Positions 38,282 to 48,300 of a stretch of DNA of 64,000 nt are shown piece after piece. Position 1 is the first letter of the stretch, and each line of letters starts with the position of its first letter. The stretch is from JAJUFS01 sp036381175 (GTDB taxonomy: Bacteria; Pseudomonadota; Gammaproteobacteria; Natronospirales; JAJUFS01), in NCBI GenBank assembly GCA_036381175.1, contig DASVDI010000034.1:1-64000 (forward strand). The letters run 5' to 3'. Below the pieces are notes generated by a model. It searched no databases. It was not told the origin of the DNA and saw only the letters and a list, made by a program, of their open reading frames with translations. A program made the position numbers and the translations under genes.

Positions 38282-39618
38282 TGCGCGATCTCCTGGACTG
38301 TTGTTGTTATCGCTGTTGTTTTGGCCGGAGCCTGCGGCGAGAAGACGGGAGCAAAGCCGCCTCCCGGCGTACGGAAATTCGTGGTCTGTCCCTGGTAGAG
38401 CCGTGCGGCGACGAGCTGCATTTCCCCGTCATACACGTAACTGCGGAAATCCGCCTTCAGCGCGATGGGCGCGCCGGGATCGCCGGTGACGCGTTCGCTC
38501 GGCGGCATGTAGGCCTGTGCGATGTAATCGCCGGCAAGGATGTCTTCCCAGGCGCGCTTCGTGAGTTTGTCGCCGCGATACGCGCCACGGCTGCCGAAAC
38601 CGCGCATTGGCTTGAAGAACAGTTTCTTTCGTTCCGACCAGAGACGCGCCGCATTTTCCTTCACAACGATTTCGGTGCGCGGGATCCCGGCGGAAAGAAT
38701 GGCAATGGAATTTTCGTCAACGCCGAGTTCGCGCAGCACATCGCTGTCACTCAGCAGCGCGAGATTGCGCTTGTCGGCATACAGTGCGTGCGCGCGCGGA
38801 TGCGGCGTAACGACAACAGCATTATCGAGATACGCCGCGCGCAGCGCGGAAGATGCCGGCGTGGCGAGATCGAAATCGGTGAGGCGGTTGTAAACGAGAT
38901 CAACGGGCAGATTATCTGCGAACAGTTTCTTGTCGCGGTATTCGAGCGCACCGGGACTGACAATAACGGCTCGATAACCCGCGCGATTGAACAGGTCCTG
39001 GAACAACAGGAACTCCGGGTACAGGTATTGCGTTTCGGGAGACTCATCGACAATGACGATGGTTTGCAGCGCCTCGTCTCCACGCTGCAGCCGCCATTCC
39101 GCTTCGAACATGCGAATGAATTCGCGTCCCAGCCCTTCCACGGAATCCGTAGCCGGTGTGAGCGCCTGGACTTCCACGCAGCAGGCGCGAGCCGCGCGCA
39201 ACAACGCGGCGTTCAGCATCGCGCCGCCAGCGTTGGTATTGATTTCGATCAGCTGCGGACCAAGTGGTGCGAGATGAAAGTCGTAGCCGAGGAAAACGCC
39301 GCGCGCGCGTGGATCGTGGCGTGCAATTTCCGGTGCCCAAGCGAGCACGGTTTCACGATACGCGGGCAACGCGACAACGGTTTCGATGGCCGCGATCAGC
39401 GCCTGCATCTTTGCGACTTGCGAACGCGCGAGGAACACCGGCGGTGCTGCAAACAAATGCGGACGGTCGTGCAAGAGGTCAATGCCGGGAGCGCCACTCG
39501 CGCAATCGTCTGACACCGCCTTGCGAAGATCATCCATATCCACGCTGACGCAATGGCAGCGCTTGTTCAGTGTTTCCGCAATTTCCGGTGTCAGCAGTTC
39601 GGTCGTGTTCATGGTCAC
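38278..39618 (-). CDS. Uncharacterised ATP-grasp-like protein inside the leucine-degradation operon
   Basis: 446 residues, cytosolic, no signal or membrane segment. I do not recognise a described gene. LIEINTNAGGAMLN (123-136) and KPMRGFGSRGAYRG (336-349), with KADFRSYVYDGEM (388-400) and RLYQGQTTNFRTPGGGFAPV at the end, resemble ATP-grasp ligases of the glutathionylspermidine-synthase type: an acidic metal-binding strand, a Gly-rich ATP loop with Lys, and an Arg/Asn end. That would mean joining an amine to a carboxylate with ATP, but no substrate can be named. A GTG start overlaps liuB by four bases and the stop overlaps liuC by four, so expression is tied to both enzymes. An ATG two codons later is possible. 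Confidence 0.75.
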   Translation of the reverse strand: MTMNTTELLTPEIAETLNKRCHCVSVDMDDLRKAVSDDCASGAPGIDLLHDRPHLFAAPPVFLARSQVAKMQALIAAIETVVALPAYRETVLAWAPEIARHDPRARGVFLGYDFHLAPLGPQLIEINTNAGGAMLNAALLRAARACCVEVQALTPATDSVEGLGREFIRMFEAEWRLQRGDEALQTIVIVDESPETQYLYPEFLLFQDLFNRAGYRAVIVSPGALEYRDKKLFADNLPVDLVYNRLTDFDLATPASSALRAAYLDNAVVVTPHPRAHALYADKRNLALLSDSDVLRELGVDENSIAILSAGIPRTEIVVKENAARLWSERKKLFFKPMRGFGSRGAYRGDKLTKRAWEDILAGDYIAQAYMPPSERVTGDPGAPIALKADFRSYVYDGEMQLVAARLYQGQTTNFRTPGGGFAPVFSPQAPAKTTAITTTVQEIAQ

Positions 39619-41228
39619 ATCCGGAACACGCCGTAACCTGTTTTCTCGCCTTCGGGGTTGTTCATTGCGGCGGCGAGCGCGAGGCCGAGTACGCGGCGCG
39701 TATCGGCGGGATCGATTACGCCGTCATCCCACAGGCGTGCGGTTGCGTAATACGGATGGCCCTGGTGTTCGTATTGTTCGCGGATCGGCTGCTTGAAGGA
39801 TTCTTCTTCTTTCCCGGTCCATTTGCCGCCGCGCGCTTCGATGCCATCGCGCTTCACTGTTGCGAGCACCGACGCCGCCTGTTCGCCGCCCATGACGGAG
39901 ATGCGCGCGTTCGGCCACATCCAGAGGAATCGTGCACCGTATGCGCGGCCACACATCGCGTAATTGCCCGCACCGAACGAACCGCCAATGATGACAGTGA
40001 ACTTTGGTACGGAGCAGGTTGCGACCGCGTTCACCATTTTCGCGCCATCGCGTGCGATGCCGCCGTGTTCGTATTTCTTTCCGACCATAAAACCGGTGAT
40101 GTTCTGCAGGAACACGAGTGGCACGCGGCGCTGTTCGCACAGCTGGATGAAGTGCGTGCCTTTCAGAGCGGATTCGGAAAAGAGAATGCCGTTGTTGGCG
40201 ATGATGCCGACGGGATAACCGTCGATACGCGCAAAGCCGCAGACAAGCGTCTTGCCGTACAAGGCCTTGAACTCGTGGAACTCGGAGTCGTCAACAATAC
40301 GCGCGATAACTTCGCGAATGTCGTAGGGATAACGCGTGTCCTGCGGCACCACGCCGTAGATTTCGTCGATGGCGTATTTCGGTGCAAGGGTTTCGCCGCG
40401 CTCGAACGGCAGGCCGGGACGCGAGAAATGCAGGTTTTCGACAATTTCGCGTGCGATTGCGAGAGCGTGCTGGTCGTTGTCGGCGAGATGATCGGCAACG
40501 CCCGATGTGCGCGTGTGCACATCGCCGCCGCCCAGCGATTCCGCATCGACTTCCTCGCCGGTCGCGGCTTTCACCAGCGGCGGTCCGCCGAGAAAGATCG
40601 TGCCCTGGTTCTTCACGATGACGGTTTCATCCGACATCGCTGGCACGTACGCGCCGCCCGCGGTGCAGGAACCCATCACGACCGCGATCTGCGGAATGCC
40701 GCGCGCGGAGAGCTGTGCCTGGTTATAAAAAATTCGCCCGAAGTGTTCCTTGTCAGGGAAAACTTCATCCTGCAACGGCAGGAACGCGCCGCCGGAATCG
40801 ACGAGATAAACACAGGGCAGGCGGTTTTCCAGCGCAACTTCCTGTGCGCGCAAATGTTTCTTTACGGTGATCGGGTAGTACGTTCCGCCTTTCACGGTCG
40901 CGTCGTTTGCGACGATCACGCACTCGCGTCCGGAAATTCTTCCGACGCCGGTAATCACGCCCGCCGCGGGAGCGTCATCGTTGTACATGCCGAAGGCGGC
41001 AAGTGGGGAGAGTTCGAGGAAGGGACTGCCGTCATCAAGCAGCGCTTCGATGCGTTCACGCGGCAGCAGCTTGCCGCGGCCAACGTGTTTCTCACGCGCT
41101 TTTTCAGAACCGCCGAGCGCGGCTTGCGCAACTTTTTCACGCAGGTCCGCAACAACACTTTCCATGTGACGGGCGTTGCCCTGAAATTCTTCGGACTTGG
41201 TATCGATGTTCGATTTCAGGACACCCAT
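39615..41228 (-). CDS. liuB: Methylcrotonoyl-CoA carboxylase, carboxyltransferase beta subunit
   Basis: 537 residues, the family length. Transfers CO2 from biotin to 3-methylcrotonyl-CoA. The two crotonase-like halves show GVITGVGRISGRECVIVAND and YLVDSGGAFLPLQDEVFPDKEHFG in the first, and FLQNITGFMVGKKYEHGGIARDGAKMV in the second, all diagnostic of MccB rather than propionyl-CoA carboxylase beta. GGSFGAGNYAMCGRAYGARF lies in the CoA/biotin site. Its end overlaps the ATP-grasp-like gene by four bases. Upstream, 165 bases of nested repeats separate it from the thiolase. Confidence 0.97.
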   Translation of the reverse strand: MGVLKSNIDTKSEEFQGNARHMESVVADLREKVAQAALGGSEKAREKHVGRGKLLPRERIEALLDDGSPFLELSPLAAFGMYNDDAPAAGVITGVGRISGRECVIVANDATVKGGTYYPITVKKHLRAQEVALENRLPCVYLVDSGGAFLPLQDEVFPDKEHFGRIFYNQAQLSARGIPQIAVVMGSCTAGGAYVPAMSDETVIVKNQGTIFLGGPPLVKAATGEEVDAESLGGGDVHTRTSGVADHLADNDQHALAIAREIVENLHFSRPGLPFERGETLAPKYAIDEIYGVVPQDTRYPYDIREVIARIVDDSEFHEFKALYGKTLVCGFARIDGYPVGIIANNGILFSESALKGTHFIQLCEQRRVPLVFLQNITGFMVGKKYEHGGIARDGAKMVNAVATCSVPKFTVIIGGSFGAGNYAMCGRAYGARFLWMWPNARISVMGGEQAASVLATVKRDGIEARGGKWTGKEEESFKQPIREQYEHQGHPYYATARLWDDGVIDPADTRRVLGLALAAAMNNPEGEKTGYGVFRM

Positions 41229-41256
41229 TCACGCGCTCCTCGGGTTGAGAGAAAAG

Positions 41257-41381
41257 CATGGACAGGATTAACAGGATTTTTGTAGGAGCGCCTTCAGGCG
41301 CGAAATGCGTGTATTTTCCTGTTCGCGCCTGAAGGCGCTCCTGCGCGATCGCATTTCAAATCCTGTTGATCCTGTCCATTG
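41257..41381. repeat. ACAGGAT palindromic repeat, copy 4, with another repeat inside
   Basis: catggacaggattaacagg at the left and aatcctgttgatcctgtcc at the right form the outer palindrome. A complete GGAGCGCCTTCAGGCGC palindrome (41281-41344) lies in its centre. Confidence 0.8.
41281..41344. repeat. GGAGCGCCTTCAGGCGC palindrome, copy 1
   Basis: taggagcgccttcaggcgcg and gttcgcgcctgaaggcgctc are long inverted arms around an 18-base centre. It sits within the ACAGGAT repeat. Confidence 0.85.
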
Positions 41382-41393
41382 TTCCTTTTGTTC

Positions 41394-42575
41394 TTACAAC
41401 ATTTCAACGGCAATCGCCGTTGCTTCACCGCCGCCAATGCAAAGTGACGCGACGCCTTTTTTCAGGTTGCGTGCTTTCAATGCATGCAGCAGCGTCACAA
41501 TCAACCGCGCGCCACTCGCACCAATGGGATGACCCAGCGCGCAGGCGCCACCATTCACGTTCACTTTTTCGTGCGGCAGATTGTGTTCTTTCATCGCAGC
41601 CATCGCGACGACGGCGAAGGCTTCGTTGATCTCGTAGAGATCGACGTCTTCGGCTTTCCAGCCGACGCGTTTCAGCACATTCGTGATCGCACCGACCGGC
41701 GCGGTCGTGAACCACTCCGGTTCCTGCGCGTGGCCCGAATGGCCGACGATTTTCGCGAGCGGTTTCAGGCCGCGTTTTTTCGCGCCGCTCTCGCGCATCA
41801 GCACGAGCGCGGCGGCGCCGTCGGAAATGGAAGAAGAAGAAGCGGCTGTCACGGTGCCTTCTTTCGAGAATGCGGCACGCAGCGTCGGAATTTTTTCGAT
41901 GTTGCAGCGACCCGGTTCTTCGTCCTGGTCCACGACCGTTTCGCCCTTGCGATGCTTCACCGCCACGGGAACAATTTCTTCCGCGAAACGACCATCCGCA
42001 ACGGCGGCCTGCGCGCGCTTCACGGATTCGATGGAAAAGTTGTCCTGGTCTTCGCGCGTGAAGTTGAATTTCGTCGCGCACTGGTCGCCGAAAGCGCCCA
42101 TCATCTGCTTGTCGTAGGGATTCTGCAGACCGTCGAAGAACATGTGATCGAGCACCGTGCCGTGTCCCATGCGCATGCCGCCGCGGGCATTAGGCAGCAG
42201 GTACGGTGCGTTCGTCATCGATTCCATGCCGCCCGCGACGATGACATCTGCTGAACCGGCGGCAATGAGATCGCCCGCCATCATCACGGTCTTCATGCCC
42301 GAACCGCACACCTTGTTTATGGTCACGCAACCGACCGATTTCGGCAGGCCCGCACCGATGGATGCCTGGCGCGCTGGCGCCTGGCCAAGACCGGCCGGCA
42401 GCACGCAACCCATGAAGACTTCGTTCACGTCATCGCCGTTGATGCCGGCGGCCTCAACGGCGGCCTTGATCGCGGCTGCGCCAAGTTCCGGCGACTGCGC
42501 ACCGCTCAGTGCTCCTTGAAACGCGCCGATGGGTGTGCGCTTTGCGGAAACGATGACGATGGGGTCGTTGCTCAT
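41394..42575 (-). CDS. atoB: Acetyl-CoA acetyltransferase (thiolase)
   Basis: 393 residues, the length of biosynthetic-type thiolase. Interconverts two acetyl-CoA and acetoacetyl-CoA. The catalytic Cys90 is in INKVCGSGMK. NVNGGACALGHPIGASGAR has the catalytic His, and SLCIGGGEATA near the end the second Cys (about 379). Within the leucine block it can split the acetoacetyl-CoA made by the acetoacetyl-CoA synthetase. A beta-ketoadipyl or longer-chain thiolase is less likely by length and context. It has palindromic repeats on both sides. Confidence 0.95.
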   Translation of the reverse strand: MSNDPIVIVSAKRTPIGAFQGALSGAQSPELGAAAIKAAVEAAGINGDDVNEVFMGCVLPAGLGQAPARQASIGAGLPKSVGCVTINKVCGSGMKTVMMAGDLIAAGSADVIVAGGMESMTNAPYLLPNARGGMRMGHGTVLDHMFFDGLQNPYDKQMMGAFGDQCATKFNFTREDQDNFSIESVKRAQAAVADGRFAEEIVPVAVKHRKGETVVDQDEEPGRCNIEKIPTLRAAFSKEGTVTAASSSSISDGAAALVLMRESGAKKRGLKPLAKIVGHSGHAQEPEWFTTAPVGAITNVLKRVGWKAEDVDLYEINEAFAVVAMAAMKEHNLPHEKVNVNGGACALGHPIGASGARLIVTLLHALKARNLKKGVASLCIGGGEATAIAVEML

Positions 42576-42600
42576 TTCAAACTCCTGACAATATCGATTT

Positions 42601-42650
42601 TACAGGAGCGCCTTCAGGCGCGAACGGTTCGCGCCTGAAGGCGCTCCTAC
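42601..42650. repeat. GGAGCGCCTTCAGGCGC palindrome, copy 2
   Basis: tacaggagcgccttcaggcg, short centre, then cgcctgaaggcgctcctac. Near-perfect inverted repeat filling the gap between the isovaleryl-CoA dehydrogenase and thiolase genes, so any read-through mRNA would fold a long hairpin here. Confidence 0.88.
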
Positions 42651-42660
42651 GTTTGCAAAT

Positions 42661-43830
42661 TCATTCGCCCGCGGTTGCATTGAACAGCTCGCGGCCGATC
42701 AGCATGCGGCGGATTTCATTCGTGCCTGCGCCGATGTCGTAAAGTTTCGCATCGCGCAGCAGGCGTCCGACCGGGTATTCGTTGATGTAGCCGTTGCCGC
42801 CGAGCGCCTGGATGGCTTCGAGCGACACCTGCACGGCGTTTTCAGAGGCGAGCAGCAGACAGGCGGCGGCATCCATGCGCACGGGTTCGCCGCGATCGAA
42901 CTGTTCGGCGACGCGATACGCGAACGCGCGGGCGCTTTGCAGCTTCGTGTACATGTCCGCCATCTTCGCCTGCATGAGTTCAAAGCAGCCGATCGGCTGG
43001 TCGAACTGCTTGCGCTCATGCATGTACGGCAGCACGGCATCCAGTGCTGCCTGCATGATGCCGAGCGGTCCACCCGAGAGCACGAGACGCTCCGAATCGA
43101 GACCGCGCATCAGGATGTAGACCGCGTGGTTCACTTCACCGAGAACATTTTCATCCGGGATTTCGCAATCCTCGAACACGAGTTCACAGGTGTTCGAGCC
43201 GCGCATGCCGAGCTTGTCGAGCTTCTGCGCCGTGCGGAAACCCTTCATCCCCTTTTCGACGATGAAGGCGGTCATGCACTTCGAACCGCAATCCTTGCCG
43301 GCCGTGCGCATATATACAATGAGTACGTCGGCTTCCGGACCGTTGGTGATCCACATCTTGTTGCCGTTGGCGATCCACTTGCCGTCTCTTTTTTCCGCGC
43401 GGCAGCTCATGGAGCCCACGACATCGGAACCGGCGCCCGGCTCGGACATCGCGAGCGCGCCTTTCCACTCGCCCGAACACAGCTTCGGCAGGTATTTCTT
43501 CCGCTGCGCATCATTGCCGTTCAGGTAAAGATTGTTCAGGCAGAGATTGGAATGCGCGCCGTAGGAAAGGCCGACCGAGGCCGATGCGCGCGAGATTTCT
43601 TCCATGGCGACGATATGCGCGAGGTAGCCCATGTCCGCGCCGCCGAATTCCTCGGGGATGGTCATGCCAAGCAGGCCCATGTCGCCGAGTTTCGGCCATA
43701 GCGCCTGCGGGAATTCATTCTTGCGGTCGAGCTCCTCCGCGAGCGGCGCAATCTCGGTCTCGGCAAAACGTCGCACGCTGTCGCGCAGCATGTCGAGGTC
43801 TTCGTTGATGTTCGTCCTGATGACGCTCAC
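42661..43830 (-). CDS. liuA: Isovaleryl-CoA dehydrogenase
   Basis: 389 residues. Flavoprotein oxidising isovaleryl-CoA to 3-methylcrotonyl-CoA, passing electrons to ETF. LGMTIPEEFGGADMGYLAH and SYGAHSNLCLNNLYLNGND match isovaleryl-CoA dehydrogenase. ALAMSEPGAGSDVVGSMSC and MWITNGPEADVLIVYMRTAG form the flavin/substrate site. LYDIGAGTNEIRRMLIGREL is the C-terminal signature. It heads the liu genes and lies 127 bases beyond the leucine dehydrogenase gene on the same strand, with a hairpin between. Confidence 0.97.
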   Translation of the reverse strand: MSVIRTNINEDLDMLRDSVRRFAETEIAPLAEELDRKNEFPQALWPKLGDMGLLGMTIPEEFGGADMGYLAHIVAMEEISRASASVGLSYGAHSNLCLNNLYLNGNDAQRKKYLPKLCSGEWKGALAMSEPGAGSDVVGSMSCRAEKRDGKWIANGNKMWITNGPEADVLIVYMRTAGKDCGSKCMTAFIVEKGMKGFRTAQKLDKLGMRGSNTCELVFEDCEIPDENVLGEVNHAVYILMRGLDSERLVLSGGPLGIMQAALDAVLPYMHERKQFDQPIGCFELMQAKMADMYTKLQSARAFAYRVAEQFDRGEPVRMDAAACLLLASENAVQVSLEAIQALGGNGYINEYPVGRLLRDAKLYDIGAGTNEIRRMLIGRELFNATAGE

Positions 43831-43914
43831 AGCGGTCTCCCTTCGGATTCAACAACACTCCAGGCCACGCATTGTATAAGGAGTCGGGGAGGCTGTCCGG
43901 TGGCCCGGAAAAGC

Positions 43915-43951
43915 GGAACCGCCGCGCGGAGAATCCGGGCGGCGGTTTCGG
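43915..43951 (-). terminator. Possible terminator after leucine dehydrogenase
   Basis: On the minus strand GAAACCGCCGC, a loop, then GCGGCGGTTCC followed by GCTTTT. The T run is short, so termination may be partial and let some transcripts enter liuA. Confidence 0.5.
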
Positions 43952-43957
43952 GAGGGT

Positions 43958-45061
43958 CTAGCGGCCGCGGCCGCTGTAACGGTCGTTCTGCTGCTTGATG
44001 TGCGGCAGCTTGACCTTGCCCATGCGGGCGATGCGCTCTTCGGCCATGCGATCAGCCGCCTTGTAGGTCGGGATGCTGTCGCGGTCGGCAACCTTGTAGA
44101 TGTTCTCGATGATGTCGTACACGCCGCTGACCATGCGGTAGGCCCGCTCCTGGTCGTAGCCTTGCAGTTCGACGTAGACATTCATCAGGCCACCGGCGTT
44201 GATTGCGTAATCCGGCGCATACAGGATGCCTTTCTTCTGCAGTTCATCACCGCACTCGTCGGTCGCGAGCTGGTTGTTGGCGGATCCCGCCACGATGTCG
44301 AACTTGAACTGCGGAATGGTCTTCTCGTTGACCGTCGCACCCAGCGCGCAGGGCACATAGACCCTGGCGTCGGTCGAGTAGATATCGTCGCCCTTGACGG
44401 CCTCGGCGCCCATGTCCACGCACTGCTGCACGCGGTCCTGGTTGAGATCGGTCACGAACACCTTGGCGCCGGCTTCCGTCAGCGTCTTCACGATGTGAAT
44501 GCCGACATGGCCCACGCCCTGCACGGCGTAGCTCGCCTTCGACAGATCCGTGTGACCGTATTTTTTCTGCAGCGACGCCTTGATGCCCTGCACCGTGCCG
44601 TAGGCCGTGAACGGGGAAGGATCGCCGCCGCCGCCATGGACTGGATGCACGCCGACGACGTGATCGGTTTCCATGTGGATGTAATCCATGATCTCGACGC
44701 TGGTGTTGACGTCTTCAGCCGTGATGTAGCGGCCGTTCAGCGACTCGATGAAGCGGCCGAAGGAGCGGAAGAACGCTTCCGCTTCCGTCTTGTCCTTGAG
44801 CGGATCGCCGATGATGACGGACTTGCCGCCGCCCAGGTTCAGGCCGGAAACCGCAGCCTTGTACGTCATTCCGCGCGAAAGGCGCAGCACGTCGTTGAGC
44901 GCCTCGGCTTCGGATTTGTAGGGCCACATGCGGCAGCCGCCCAGCGCGGGGCCGAGCACAGTGTTGTGAATGGCCACGATGGCCTTCAGTCCGGTGTCCT
45001 TGCTGTGGAAAAAGACGACCTCTTCGTGCCCCACTTTATCCAGGGTGGCGAAAAGCTCCAT
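43958..45061 (-). CDS. ldh: Leucine dehydrogenase (Glu/Leu/Phe/Val dehydrogenase family)
   Basis: 367 residues. NAD-dependent deamination of leucine, valine and isoleucine to 2-oxoacids. LGPALGGCRMWPYKSEAEAL and GMTYKAAVSGLNLGGGKSVI contain the catalytic Lys. ITAEDVNTSVEIMDYI and a Rossmann motif VQGVGHVGIHIV follow, with LYAPDYAINAGGLMNVYVE near the end. These match Bacillus leucine dehydrogenase. The size fits the short octameric class, unlike the large glutamate dehydrogenase at 10.5-15.4 kb. The downstream liu genes support leucine as a main substrate. Divergent from icmF. Confidence 0.94.
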   Translation of the reverse strand: MELFATLDKVGHEEVVFFHSKDTGLKAIVAIHNTVLGPALGGCRMWPYKSEAEALNDVLRLSRGMTYKAAVSGLNLGGGKSVIIGDPLKDKTEAEAFFRSFGRFIESLNGRYITAEDVNTSVEIMDYIHMETDHVVGVHPVHGGGGDPSPFTAYGTVQGIKASLQKKYGHTDLSKASYAVQGVGHVGIHIVKTLTEAGAKVFVTDLNQDRVQQCVDMGAEAVKGDDIYSTDARVYVPCALGATVNEKTIPQFKFDIVAGSANNQLATDECGDELQKKGILYAPDYAINAGGLMNVYVELQGYDQERAYRMVSGVYDIIENIYKVADRDSIPTYKAADRMAEERIARMGKVKLPHIKQQNDRYSGRGR

Positions 45062-45172
45062 AAATCCTCCTCGACGGATTGGTGTTCGGCCCCCGCGGAT
45101 TTGTTGAAAAAGCGGGGTTGTGCGCGGACCGGACGGCGAATTTGAAGCGGTCCGGTGCGCATCGGGGGGCGA

Positions 45173-45178
45173 ATTATA
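45173..45178 (-). promoter_or_regulatory. Possible -10 element of the leucine dehydrogenase gene
   Basis: TATAAT on the minus strand, 112 bases before the start codon. No good -35 hexamer is correctly placed, so an activator may be needed, or the match is chance. Confidence 0.35.
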
Positions 45179-45241
45179 GACGTATCGCCGTCGCGGAGCA
45201 CAGAAATTTGCCCCTGCGCGGCAGCCTACCGTGGCGCCGGG

Positions 45242-45272
45242 ATGACGGCGGGCTTGCCGCAGGCGGTATAAT
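45242..45272 (+). promoter_or_regulatory. Possible promoter of icmF
   Basis: Perfect TATAAT at 45267-45272 with ATGACG (4 of 6) at 45242-45247; the 19-base spacer is long. 34 bases before the icmF start codon. Confidence 0.4.
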
Positions 45273-45306
45273 TGACCGCTTTCGCATTGATATTCAGAGG
45301 TAACTC

Positions 45307-48300
45307 ATGCCGACCGCCGCCAGGAACATGCAGCCCGACGCGAATCGCGCCGTTGACCGGCCGCTGCGTTTCATCACCGCTGCCTCGCTGTTCGACGGCC
45401 ACGATGCCGCGATCAATCTCATCCGCCGCCTGCTCCAGCAGCATGGCGCGGAGGTGATTCATCTGGGCCACAACCGCTCCGTGCGCGAGATCGTGCGTGC
45501 GGCGTTGCAGGAAGATGCCGATGCGATCGCCGTGAGTTCCTACCAGGGCGGGCACAACGAATATTTCGCCTACATGGTCGACATGCTGAAAGAGGAAGGC
45601 GCCGAGCACATTCGCGTCATCGTCGGCGGCGGCGGCACGATCGCGCCGCACGAGATCGAGGTGCTGGAAAAACACGGTGTCGAGAAGATCTACACGCCGC
45701 ATGACGGCATGGAAATGGGCTTGAACGGCATGATCGAGGACGTGTTCAAGCGTGTTCGCGCCTGGAAAAAGCCGGAAATTGACGGCAAGGGCGCGCGGCC
45801 CGGCGATCATCAGGCCATCGGCCAGACCATCTCGAACCTGGAACTGGCGGATGAAGACGACGAGCGCATCGAGAAACTCCGCAAGACCTGGAAAGCGACG
45901 ACGAACCAGCCGCCGGTTGTCGGCCTGACCGGCACGGGCGGCGCCGGCAAGTCCAGCCTCACCGACGAACTGCTGAACCGGTTCCGCCGGCATTATCCGG
46001 ACCTCAAGATCGCCGTATTGGCTGTTGACCCGACGCGCCGGCGCACCGGTGGCGCCTTGCTCGGCGATCGCATTCGCATGAATTCACTGGATGATGACGC
46101 CATCTACATGCGCTCGATCGCCACGCGCCGCCAGCATCTGGCGACCAGCGTCGTGCTCGCCGACACCATTCAATATCTCCGGTATTGCGGCTTCGGCCTG
46201 ATCCTGGTCGAGACGGCGGGCATCGGTCAGTCGGATACCGAAGTCGTCGATCTCGTCGAGTTCTCCTGTTACGTGATGACCTCGGATTATGGTGCGGCCA
46301 GTCAGCTCGAGAAGATCGACATGCTGGATTTTGCCGATCTCGTCGTTATCAACAAGTTCGAAAAGCGCGGCGCGAAGGACGCGCTGCGCGACGTGAAGAA
46401 ACAGTGGAAGCGTAATCGACTGAAGTTCGATCTGCCGGACGACAAGGTGCCGGTGTATCCGACCATCGCGAGCCAGTTCAACGATCCAGGCGTGAATCGC
46501 ATGTTCAAGGGCCTGGTCGACGCGATGACCGCAAAGCTCGAATTGCCGGTGGACGCATGGAAGCTGGACGACGACTTCCCGGAAGTGGCGCTGGAAAAAC
46601 ACGCGCTGATACCCGGCAATCGTGAGCGTTACCTTGCAGAAATCGCCGAGCAGGGCCGGCGCCAGCACGGTCGCATTCGCGAGCAGGCGGAAGCGGCGTC
46701 GCTCGCGCATTCCTGCTACCAGGCATTGAACGCCTTGAACGATGCGTCGCTGCCCGAACCGTTGCAGCCGTATCCGCAGTCCGCGCTCACCGAAGGCGAT
46801 GATAATTCCCTGCGCACCTTGCGCCAGCGTTACAACGCGGCGCTCGATGACGTTTCAGCCGAAGGCCTGCAGCAGTTGCGCGACTGGCCGGAGGTCGCGA
46901 ACGGCGCGCGCAGCGAGCAATATTCGTACACGGTGCGCGGGAAGGAAATCACCGGCGACAACTACAGCGAATCATTGTCGCACCTGCAGGTTCCGAAACT
47001 CGGCATTCCGCGATTCAGTGACTGGGGCGACATTCTTCGCTGGCGCATGGAAGAAAACCTGCCGGGACATTATCCGTACACGGCCGGCGTCTATCCGTAT
47101 CGTCGTGCGGGTGAAGATCCGGCGCGCATGTTTGCGGGCGAAGGCACGCCGGAGCGCACGAATCGTCGCTTTCATTACGTCTCGCACGGCTTGCCGGCGG
47201 CACGTCTTTCAACGGCGTTCGATTCCGTCACGCTGTACGGCGAAGATCCTGATCCGCGTCCGGATATTTACGGTCGCATCGGCAATTCCGGCGTCTCGAT
47301 CGCCTCTGTCGATGACATGAAGAAGCTGTATTCCGGGTTTGATCTCAGTGCACCGACGACCTCCGTATCCATGACCATCAACGGTCCGGCGCCGATGATT
47401 CTCGCGATGTTCATGAACGCCGCGATTGACCAGAAGGTCGAGGCGCACTTGCGTGAAACCGGCAAGTGGGAAGCCGCGGAGGAAAAGATTCGCGAGATGT
47501 ACGGCGACGGATTGCGACCCCAATACAACCGCGATCTGCCGGAAGGGCATGACGGTCTCGGATTGGGACTGCTCGGTGTTTCCGGCGACAAGGTTGTCGA
47601 TTCGGAAACCTACGCGAAGATCAAGGCAGAAGTGCTCTCGACAGTGCGCGGTACTGTGCAGGCGGACATTCTCAAGGAAGACCAGGCGCAGAACACCTGC
47701 ATCTTCTCGACGGACTTTGCGCTTCGCATGATGGGCGACGTGCAGCAGTACTTCATCGATAACACCGTGCGGAATTTCTATTCCGTGTCGATCTCGGGTT
47801 ATCACATTGCCGAAGCCGGTGCGAATCCGATCTCGCAACTTGCATTCACGCTCGCCAACGGCTTCACGCTGCTTGAGTATTATCTTGCGCGCGGTATGAA
47901 CGTCGATGAGTTCGCGCCGAACTTCTCGTTCTTCTTCTCGAATGGCATGGATCCCGAGTACGCGGTGATCGGTCGCGTCGCGCGCCGCATCTGGGCGCGT
48001 GCCTTGCGCGATCTCTACGATGCGGGACCGCGAGCGCAGATGCTGAAATACCACATTCAGACGTCGGGACGTTCATTGCACGCGCAGGAGATCCAGTTCA
48101 ACGACATTCGCACGACGCTGCAGGCGCTCTATGCGCTGTACGACAACTGCAACAGCCTGCATACGAACGCCTACGACGAGGCGATCACCACACCGACGGA
48201 AGAATCGGTACGACGTGCGCTCGCGATCCAGCTCATCATCAACAAGGAGCTCGGCCTCAACAAGAACGAGAATCCGATCCAGGGCTCGTTCATCATCGAG

